Positions 6,695-11,734 of a DNA stretch of 15,462 nucleotides are shown here, piece after piece (the stretch's first letter is position 1; the number at the start of each line of letters is the position of its first letter). The notes beneath the pieces were generated by a model. The model had not been told where the DNA came from, made no database searches, and worked only from the letters and a program-made list of their open reading frames with translations. Both the position numbers and the translations under genes were made by a program. This stretch comes from Candidatus Hebobacteria bacterium. GTDB lineage: Bacteria; Armatimonadota; Hebobacteria; Hebobacterales; Hebobacteraceae. The DNA is taken from NCBI GenBank assembly GCA_029821235.1, contig JALGTT010000009.1, forward strand, positions 1-15,462, written 5' to 3'.

Positions 6695-8076
6695 TGGGGG
6701 CCGGGCGGCCGCGGGGGAGGGCAAGTCGCGGCCGTCGGGCGCCGCGGCCGGCAGTCGGGGTCATCTCCCTGGGGTGCCCGAAGAACCTGGTCGACACCGA
6801 GGTGATGTTGGGCCTGCTCGGGGAGGCCGGGTGCGCGCTGGTCGCGAACCCCGGAGATGCCGATGTCATCCTCGTCAACACCTGCTCCTTCATCGCGGCC
6901 GCCCGCGAGGAGGCCGCCCGGGCGCTCGAGGAAGCGATCGAGTGGAAGAAGGAGGGGACGGTCAAGGCGGTGGTCTGCGCCGGCTGCTGGCCCCGGCACG
7001 AACTCACCGCCCTCCATGCCCGCTACCCCGAGGTGGACGCATTCATGGGGCCGGGCGATGTGCCCCGGGTGGTGTCTGTGGTCGAAGCGGCCTTGGCCGG
7101 GAAGGGGAGAGAGCGTCTCCTCTCTCCCGAGCCCGCCTATCTGTACGATGATGCCACTCCCCGCCTGCGGGCCACCCCGCCCTGGACCGCGTATGTGAAG
7201 ATCGCGGAGGGGTGCTCCCACGGGTGTGCTTTCTGCGTCATCCCCCGCCTGCGCGGCCCCCGCCGGTGCCGCCCGATGGCCTCCGTGGTCTCCGAGGCGA
7301 GGGCGCTCGCCGACCAAGGCGTGATCGAGGTGAATGTGGTGGCACAGGACGCCACCGCCTACCGCGATCCTGAGACCGGAGAAGACATCGCGGACCTGCT
7401 GGGCGCGTTGGCGCACATTCCCGGCCTGCGCTGGATTCGCCTCCTGTACGCCTTCCCCACCGGCGTCACCAGCCGTTTGATCGAGGTGATGGCGGAGGAG
7501 CCGACCATCTGCAAGTACCTGGATCTTCCATTTCAGCATGCCGACCGAGAGGTATTGCGCGGCATGGGCCGCCCGGGGGATGGAGAGCAATACCTGCGCC
7601 TGATCGCCGAACTGAGGCAGGCGATGCCCGATATCGCCATTCGCTCCACCTTTCTGGTGGGGTTTCCGGGGGAGAGCGAGCGGGCGTTCGGGCAACTGCT
7701 CGCGTTCGTCGAGGCCGCGCAGCTCGACCGCGTGGGGGCCTTCACCTTCTCGGCCGAGGAGGGAACGCGTGCGGCCGAGATGCCGGACCAGGTGCCCCCC
7801 GAGGAGGCGCGGGAGCGCTACCATCGCCTCATGTCACGCCAGCAGACGATCTCCCTCGCACGGAACCAACGGTGGGTGGGGAGAACGCTGGAGGTGTTGA
7901 CGGAGCGGCCGGGCGCCGAACGCGGGGAATGGGTGGGGCGCAGTTTCCGGGACGCGCCCGAGATAGACGGCACCGTGGTGATCGCCTCCAGGCGTGCTCT
8001 CCGGCCCGGCGACCTCGCCACCGTGAAGGTCTCGGGCGCGGAGCCCTACGACCTGTTCGGAACGAGCGTGGACTGA
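6691..8076 (+). CDS. rimO: Ribosomal protein uS12 (S12) methylthiotransferase RimO
   Basis: This 461-residue radical-SAM enzyme adds a methylthio group to the conserved Asp88-equivalent of ribosomal protein S12. The N-terminal methylthiotransferase domain carries the RimO-specific GCPKNLVDTE motif (C29) plus C65 (NTCSF) and C99 (AGCWP), which would hold the auxiliary 4Fe-4S cluster. The radical-SAM cluster is C175-x3-C179-x2-C182 in CSHGCAFC. A TRAM domain occupies the last about 65 residues. Compared with E. coli RimO (441), it has about 20 extra N-terminal residues, very rich in Arg, which may indicate that the true start is further in; no internal ATG or GTG before the core with a good ribosome site was found. 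The ATG overlaps the TGA of the DRTGG gene (ATGA), implying translational coupling. Confidence 0.96.
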   Translation: MMGAGRPRGRASRGRRAPRPAVGVISLGCPKNLVDTEVMLGLLGEAGCALVANPGDADVILVNTCSFIAAAREEAARALEEAIEWKKEGTVKAVVCAGCWPRHELTALHARYPEVDAFMGPGDVPRVVSVVEAALAGKGRERLLSPEPAYLYDDATPRLRATPPWTAYVKIAEGCSHGCAFCVIPRLRGPRRCRPMASVVSEARALADQGVIEVNVVAQDATAYRDPETGEDIADLLGALAHIPGLRWIRLLYAFPTGVTSRLIEVMAEEPTICKYLDLPFQHADREVLRGMGRPGDGEQYLRLIAELRQAMPDIAIRSTFLVGFPGESERAFGQLLAFVEAAQLDRVGAFTFSAEEGTRAAEMPDQVPPEEARERYHRLMSRQQTISLARNQRWVGRTLEVLTERPGAERGEWVGRSFRDAPEIDGTVVIASRRALRPGDLATVKVSGAEPYDLFGTSVD

Positions 8077-8098
8077 GCGCGATCCGCGCTCCACGCTC
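8064..8098. terminator. GC-rich hairpin between convergent rimO and the 73-residue ORF
   Basis: GAGCGTGGA (8064-8072) pairs perfectly with TCCACGCTC (8090-8098), and inside it GCGCG (8077-8081) pairs with CGCGC (8085-8089) around a 3-nt loop. The left arm is within the last codons of rimO and the structure spans its stop. It lies between converging transcription units, where a bidirectional terminator is expected. No T-tract follows on either strand, so intrinsic termination is not certain. Confidence 0.55.
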
Positions 8099-8106
8099 CG
8101 CGCCGC

Positions 8107-8328
8107 CTACTCCGCCTCCTGAAGCCGATCCAGATAGGCGACGGTGAACAGATACCCGCCGCCATGGGTGGGCTCGTCGTCGCTGCGGTGGATCTTGCAC
8201 CACAGGACATTGGAGCGGTCGTCCCTGCCCACCTCCAGGGAACTCACCTCCTGCGCGGGCCAGCGTTCTCTGATGAAGCCCAACATATGTCGTGCAAACA
8301 ACTCTGCCAGTGCTCGGTCCATTGCCAT
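8107..8328 (-). CDS. Hypothetical protein, 71-73 residues
   Basis: I do not recognise this protein. It reads MAMDRALAEL at the start, then an amphipathic first helix, and a second half (residues about 28-65) with alternating hydrophobics (SSLEV, NVLWCKIH, GGYLFTVAYL) that looks like a small beta sheet. It has no signal peptide or membrane segment and is acidic overall. It lies 13 bp downstream of the stop of the 265-residue gene on the same strand, so the two are very probably cotranscribed. On the minus strand GGGGAGAG (8329-8336) directly precedes the ATG at 8328; the second ATG at 8322 has better spacing to it (6 bp), so the native protein may be 71 residues. It could be a small accessory subunit or regulator of its neighbour, but nothing in the sequence shows this. 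Confidence 0.65.
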   Translation of the reverse strand: MAMDRALAELFARHMLGFIRERWPAQEVSSLEVGRDDRSNVLWCKIHRSDDEPTHGGGYLFTVAYLDRLQEAE

Positions 8329-8341
8329 CTCTCCCCGGTTG

Positions 8342-9139
8342 CTATTCCCTCTGCACGGCCGGCTCTGCGGCCAGCGTCTCCACGTATTTGAAGGCCCGTT
8401 TGACGGAGGCGGTGGCTCCTTCGATGGCGATCACCACCGCGCCCTCCGAGCCGGCAACTCCTCCGGAGGCGACGTGCCACGCCTCCACTCCGAACAGGAT
8501 CTCCATCGCCTCCAGTTCGGTGACCACCTCCGCGTTGGTCAACACCGCCATGCCGCAGGGAATGCCGTCGGCCATCCCTACGGTGTCCGCGCCCAGTTGA
8601 CCGGCCGCCTCGATCACATCCGGCACCAGTTTCTCCAGGCCCACGGGCGCGATCAGGTGCGCGCCCCGGGCCGTCAGGATGCCGTAACATGCCCCCACCG
8701 TTCCCCCCACCGGGCTGCCGAGCAGCACCCCCACATTGCCCTCGGGGTCAATCGCGTTCGCCCCCTTGATGAAGACATCGCCCTCCTGGAACTCCTGGAG
8801 CAGGTCGGTCCAGGCCCCCTTGAAGGGCCGGCCCCGCTTCAGCGCCACGGGATTGGGGCGGGTCGCCGAATCCGTGACATCCAGGCGGCCCCCGGCGATC
8901 ACTCCGGCGGCATACCGCCACTTGGGCATCGGTTTCCCGGTGATCTCCTCCGCTACGAAGGCATTGGTGACCCCGTTTCCCACGATCACGCGGCCCTTGC
9001 GCAGGGCCTCCCGCACCACCGGCATCTGCGCCACGGCGCGGGCGATGAGGCGTTTCGATTCCGATGGATTCAGGACCAGCAGCGCCCGCATCCGCGCCGC
9101 CCGGCCTTTGCGGGCAGCATTCGCCCCAGTTGCAGCCAT
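8342..9139 (-). CDS. Conserved-looking cytosolic protein of unknown function, possible NagB/RpiA/CoA-transferase-like fold
   Basis: This is a 265-residue soluble protein that I cannot name. The first 16 residues are a basic, Ala-rich lead. The core then begins MRALLVLNPSESKRLIA (17-33), followed by GNGVTNAF (54-61), a glycine-rich block GANAIDPEGNVGVLLG (126-141) continuing to GGT (145-147), 'GAHLIAPVGLEKLVP' (159-173), and ASGGVAGSEGAVVI (224-237). The 126-147 block resembles the GADxIxxxGxxxNKxGT loop of eIF2B/MtnA and related sugar-phosphate isomerase/CoA-transferase (ISOCOT) folds, which suggests binding of a phosphosugar or nucleotide. That is a motif-level inference only. The start is well fixed: CCTCCT at 9146-9151 gives AGGAGG on the minus strand, 6 bp from the ATG. 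It sits downstream of the small membrane protein and upstream of the 73-residue ORF. No signal peptide or transmembrane segment is visible. Confidence 0.8.
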   Translation of the reverse strand: MAATGANAARKGRAARMRALLVLNPSESKRLIARAVAQMPVVREALRKGRVIVGNGVTNAFVAEEITGKPMPKWRYAAGVIAGGRLDVTDSATRPNPVALKRGRPFKGAWTDLLQEFQEGDVFIKGANAIDPEGNVGVLLGSPVGGTVGACYGILTARGAHLIAPVGLEKLVPDVIEAAGQLGADTVGMADGIPCGMAVLTNAEVVTELEAMEILFGVEAWHVASGGVAGSEGAVVIAIEGATASVKRAFKYVETLAAEPAVQRE

Positions 9140-9141
9140 GT

Positions 9142-9151
9142 GTCACCTCCT
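9142..9151 (-). promoter_or_regulatory. Strong ribosome binding site of the 265-residue protein
   Basis: On the minus strand the sequence reads AGGAGGTGAC, a ten-base match to the 16S rRNA anti-Shine-Dalgarno, with 6 bp from AGGAGG to the ATG at 9139. It decides the start codon over the internal Met at residue 17. Confidence 0.85.
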
Positions 9152-9190
9152 GTGCGGTCCGGCGAGATGTTGCCGATACCCCGAACGAAT

Positions 9191-9216
9191 GGAGCGACCG
9201 CCGTTGCGGCCGCTCC
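9191..9216. repeat. Inverted repeat 1, 11-bp arms, CGTT loop
   Basis: GGAGCGACCGC (9191-9201) pairs with GCGGCCGCTCC (9206-9216) with one A-C mismatch and a 4-nt loop. It is in the gap between the small membrane protein gene and the 265-residue gene, about 50 bp before the latter's start. It could be part of a terminator or a leader structure in minus-strand RNA; no T-run follows. Confidence 0.6.
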
Positions 9217-9234
9217 CGAAATCGCTCAACAGAC

Positions 9235-9266
9235 ACACTTACTCCCCGGTATCAGGGAGGAAGTGT
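9235..9266. repeat. Inverted repeat 2, 12-bp arms, 8-bp loop
   Basis: ACACTTACTCCC (9235-9246) is the reverse complement of GGGAGGAAGTGT (9255-9266) except for one position, with an 8-bp centre. It lies 18 bp from inverted repeat 1. It can act as an RNA hairpin or as a dyad operator. The rest of the 254-bp gap 9140-9393 shows no open frame with a ribosome site and no obvious promoter. Confidence 0.6.
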
Positions 9267-9393
9267 CCCAACTATCGTTGCATGGCTAGACCACGCTTGT
9301 CCCGGACGTGCCAGGGGACCGACAACCCGTCCCGGGGCGCAAGGAGCGCAACGACCAGCAGGCACTCACTATTCGATGGGACGGAGGCTGCTG

Positions 9394-9627
9394 CTACTGA
9401 CCTCCGGCACCGCCGCCCCGACGGCTGCCACGCTGAGTCCCCCGCTGGGGCTGTCCGCCCTGTCGCGCAGGCTGGACAACCTTGCCGGTCTTTGGATCAA
9501 TGCGGCCGATGCCCGGCCTGATATTGGCAGCCTTCTTGCCAGTCGCCTTGATCAGGAAGAACACCACGACCAGAACCACCACCACGATCAGCAAGATGGC
9601 TACTGTCGGGCTCACAGACTTCCGCAT
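9394..9627 (-). CDS. Small single-pass membrane protein with Gly/Arg/Gln-rich tail
   Basis: This 77-residue protein is unnamed. After MRKSVSP it has one very hydrophobic segment, residues about 8-26, mostly Val, Ile and Leu (TVAILLIVVVVLVVVFFLIK), followed by positive charges (K27, K31, K32) that would place the C-terminus in the cytosol under the positive-inside rule. A short middle (GIGRIDPKTGKVVQPA) leads to a low-complexity tail (about 55-77) of Gly, Arg and Gln with RGG-like triplets, which might bind nucleic acid or acidic polymers. There is no Cys lipobox and no evident cleavage site. The start is firm: AAAGGAGGTGAC on the minus strand (9633-9644) lies 9 bp (core) before the ATG. A consensus promoter about 290 bp upstream points at it. 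Length and composition rule out a chance frame given that ribosome site. Function unknown. Confidence 0.82.
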   Translation of the reverse strand: MRKSVSPTVAILLIVVVVLVVVFFLIKATGKKAANIRPGIGRIDPKTGKVVQPARQGGQPQRGTQRGSRRGGGAGGQ

Positions 9628-9632
9628 TCGCT

Positions 9633-9644
9633 GTCACCTCCTTT
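9633..9644 (-). promoter_or_regulatory. Strong ribosome binding site of the small membrane protein
   Basis: The minus strand reads AAAGGAGGTGAC, a near-complete complement of the 16S rRNA 3' end, with 9 bp between AGGAGG and the ATG at 9627. It supports this short gene as real. Confidence 0.85.
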
Positions 9645-9693
9645 CACAAGCAGCAACGCACCGCCCGCGTGAGACCGAGGGTGGCCCGAACCG

Positions 9694-9729
9694 CTCCGGC
9701 CCTCTTCAAAAAGACACGACCGGCCGGAG
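9694..9729. repeat. Inverted repeat with perfect 8-bp arms in the minus-strand leader
   Basis: CTCCGGCC (9694-9701) is the exact reverse complement of GGCCGGAG (9722-9729). The 20-bp centre contains a nested TCTT/AAGA (9703-9706 and 9711-9714), and on the minus strand reads with a run of five T. It lies about 70 bp upstream of the small membrane protein start, within the predicted leader RNA. Confidence 0.5.
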
Positions 9730-9731
9730 AC

Positions 9732-9748
9732 CATGGCAACAGGCCATG
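9732..9748. repeat. Short inverted repeat next to the 9694-9729 hairpin
   Basis: CATGGC (9732-9737) pairs perfectly with GCCATG (9743-9748) around a 5-nt loop. With the neighbouring hairpin it gives two stacked stem-loops in the leader RNA read on the minus strand. Confidence 0.4.
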
Positions 9749-9816
9749 CTGTCCCGTTGTCTCGTCGCTACGTCGGGAGCCCTGCTGCGATCTGCGATCA
9801 CTGTTATCAACCGTCA

Positions 9817-9832
9817 TGCCGCGATCGCGGCA
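9817..9832. repeat. Perfect 16-bp palindrome, possible operator
   Basis: TGCCGCGATCGCGGCA is fully self-complementary and centred on GCGATCGC. TGCGATC occurs at 9786-9792 and 9793-9799 on one side and again at 9835-9841 on the other. It lies about 88 bp downstream of the minus-strand promoter and about 200 bp upstream of the solenoid start, so it could be a dimer-binding operator for either direction or an RNA stem. Confidence 0.5.
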
Positions 9833-9919
9833 ACTGCGATCATGGCTATTCGCTCTTGGAGCAAACCCTCCTTGCGCCAAACCCCGCCGGCACTCCTTCC
9901 CTGCTTTGCAGTTCGGCGG

Positions 9920-9948
9920 AATATACCATGCCATTCATACCGTGTCAA
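9920..9948 (-). promoter_or_regulatory. Sigma-70-type promoter toward the small membrane protein gene
   Basis: On the minus strand the -35 box is TTGACA (9943-9948, exact consensus) and the -10 box is TATATT (9920-9925, five of six), with a spacer of exactly 17 bp. Initiation would fall near 9912-9914, giving a leader of about 285 nt before the ATG at 9627. In such GC-rich DNA a match this good is unlikely by chance. Confidence 0.7.
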
Positions 9949-10033
9949 CAATCCCGCGGCGACACTTGGCCATTTGACGCTCCGAGGGCCAAAGGAGTTC
10001 CCCCGGGGACAAGGAAATGTTGCTGAGAAGGCT

Positions 10034-11734
10034 ATGCGAGAGCATCTGATCCCACTTCAGCGTCTATCTCGATTTCTGTGTCTGGCCGCCGTGGGCGGCG
10101 TGCTGGCGGCCTTGTGTCAGCCTGCCGGCGCCGTCGTTGCCGGCGAGTACCTGGCGGAGGCGACGCGCGCCACCGGCACCATTACCCTCCCCGGGGACCA
10201 GTCGGCCGCGCGGCGCGAGGTGGCGATGACCCAGGTGAAGTTGGACGCCCGCGCCGCCCTGGAGATGGTGGCGACCATCGCCCGCCCGACGGACGCCGCG
10301 CGCGCCCTCGCCGCGGCCGCGCTGGGCATGGTGGAGTTCGATGACGCGCAGTCCGAGGAGGCGCTGACCACGGCCGGGAGGCTGCTGACCCGTATCTCCG
10401 ACCCCACTCGGCGGGAGGCAGAGCAACGTCTGTTGTTGACGGAACTCTCCTCGTTGGGGGAGAAGGCGCTCGCGGCGGCCCCCGAACTCGGCAAAGAGGA
10501 TGCAGAGAGCCGGATTCTTCTCGCCGCCGCCCGCCGCGGGGACCCGAAGGTGCTCTCGCTGATGGAGAAATGGTCGGTGTCCGGCGCGGTGGCCGACCGC
10601 GTTCTGTCCATGACGGCCGTCTCACTCGCCGCCACGGAGCCGGACCGCGCGCTGGAGGTGGCCGGGAGAATCACCTCGGAAACCGTTCTCGCGCATACCC
10701 TGTGGGCGATTGCTGAGCAAAGGCCTCCGTTCGAGGCGGTTGCCATCGCAGGGCGGGTATCGGATCCCGTGGTTCGCTCCGCGATCCTCTCCAGCGCGGC
10801 CAGGCGGTCTGTCGCCACCGATCCAGAGGCGGCGCTCGCGGCTGCGCGGGCGGTGCCCGTATCCCCGGCTTCCGCCCTCGCCCAAGTGGCCGTCTCCCTT
10901 GCCCCCCAGGATGCGGAGCGCGCGCTGGAGGTGGTGCGGGAGCTCCCGCCCCCGGCCAGATCGTGGGCGGCCGGCCGGATTGCGGTCATCTGGGCCCCGG
11001 TTGACGCCGCGCGCGCGGAGGTGTTGCTGGCTGAGATTCCCGTCAGCGCAGATGCGTATCGGATGGCGCTCGTCCGCATGGCGCCCCACGATCCCGACCG
11101 CGCGGCCCGGCTGGCGCGGGCGGTCGCGGACCGGGAGGACCGGGAGGCCGCCCTTGCCGCGGTGGCGGGGGCGATTGCCAAAGCGCGGCCCAAGTTGGCC
11201 GTTGACCTGATTTGGGACCTCACCTCACCCTGGTGGCGCTCGCGCGGGGCGGCCGCGGTGGCGCGGGAAATCGCGGCGACCGACAGAGAGGGCGCGTTGG
11301 CCCTGCTCGGGCTGGTGGAGACGAAGGAGGCGGCCCAGCGCGTCCGCGCCGACATCGCAGCGCGAATCGCTGAGAGCGACCCGGAGACGGCGGAGAGGCT
11401 GTTGAGTTCGCTTCCCGCCACTTCCTACCGGCGGGACAGGGCGTTCGAGGCGGCGGAGTCCCTGCTGCGCGCGGGGCACAAGTTGGACCAGGTGATGCCC
11501 CTCGCCGCCCTGGTGGACAAGCCCGATCTGTCCCTTCGGTGGCTGCTGCCGGACCTCGTCTGGAGCCAGCGGGAAAGCCCGCTTCACGCCGCCGAGAGGA
11601 TCACCGACCCCTATCTGCGCTCCCTGGCACTGGTGCATGCCGCCCGCCGCCTGCTCAGCGTCGAACCGAGATGCCGCCCCGCCTCCGCCCGTCTGGGGAT
11701 GGTGAGGCCTGTCGTCCACTGGGAGGGCCGCTGA
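10034..11734 (+). CDS. Exported alpha-solenoid protein with tandem 30-32 residue repeats
   Basis: This 566-residue protein is unnamed. It starts with a signal peptide: basic MREHLIPLQRLSR, a hydrophobic core FLCLAAVGGVLAAL (14-27), and small residues before a likely cut near AGA or VVA (about 33-36). The Cys at 28 is not in a good lipobox. From about residue 200 to 480 there are nine contiguous helical repeats, each like (T/S)DPxxALxLAxxI..xxRxxALxxIAxxLA, beginning near residues 201, 230, 262, 292, 323, 352, 384, 416 and 448; weaker copies lie near 71-99 and 518-541. Such two-helix repeats form a superhelix that binds proteins or other ligands. Alanine and arginine content is very high. ATG 10034 has AGAAGG only 2 bp before it; no better in-frame start exists. 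The stop overlaps the next gene's ATG by one base (TGATG), so the two exported proteins are made together. Confidence 0.82.
   Translation: MREHLIPLQRLSRFLCLAAVGGVLAALCQPAGAVVAGEYLAEATRATGTITLPGDQSAARREVAMTQVKLDARAALEMVATIARPTDAARALAAAALGMVEFDDAQSEEALTTAGRLLTRISDPTRREAEQRLLLTELSSLGEKALAAAPELGKEDAESRILLAAARRGDPKVLSLMEKWSVSGAVADRVLSMTAVSLAATEPDRALEVAGRITSETVLAHTLWAIAEQRPPFEAVAIAGRVSDPVVRSAILSSAARRSVATDPEAALAAARAVPVSPASALAQVAVSLAPQDAERALEVVRELPPPARSWAAGRIAVIWAPVDAARAEVLLAEIPVSADAYRMALVRMAPHDPDRAARLARAVADREDREAALAAVAGAIAKARPKLAVDLIWDLTSPWWRSRGAAAVAREIAATDREGALALLGLVETKEAAQRVRADIAARIAESDPETAERLLSSLPATSYRRDRAFEAAESLLRAGHKLDQVMPLAALVDKPDLSLRWLLPDLVWSQRESPLHAAERITDPYLRSLALVHAARRLLSVEPRCRPASARLGMVRPVVHWEGR

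Larger units (their letters stand above)
9628..10033. promoter_or_regulatory. Divergent intergenic region and structured leader
   Basis: This 406-bp gap separates the small membrane protein gene (minus) from the solenoid gene (plus). It contains the consensus-like minus-strand promoter at 9920-9948, a 16-bp palindrome at 9817-9832, and inverted repeats at 9694-9729 and 9732-9748. It also holds several copies of TGCGATC around the palindrome. The plus strand has AGAAGG directly before the ATG at 10034 but no convincing -35/-10 pair; TTGACG at 9974-9979 has no matching -10. No gene could be supported here: the open frame running through it in the solenoid's frame is antisense to the small membrane protein gene and has no ribosome site. 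Confidence 0.6.

Noticed and set aside
8144..9289. 381-codon plus-strand open frame
   Set aside because: It is the reverse of the 265-residue gene, which has a perfect Shine-Dalgarno and a plausible protein. The plus frame is low-complexity.
9847..9913. Possible cyclic-di-GMP, cobalamin or T-box riboswitch in the minus-strand leader
   Set aside because: GCAAA and CGAATAG fragments were noted, but the conserved cores of these classes are absent. CGAATAG also recurs once near 9370, which is within chance.
9482..10033. N-terminal extension of the solenoid protein by 184 residues
   Set aside because: The extension is antisense to the small membrane protein and its leader, lacks a ribosome site, and would bury the signal peptide.
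10018..10050. 10-codon ORF just ahead of the solenoid start (ATG 10018)
   Set aside because: Its ribosome site is only 2 bp away and the peptide has no regulatory codon run. Probably chance.
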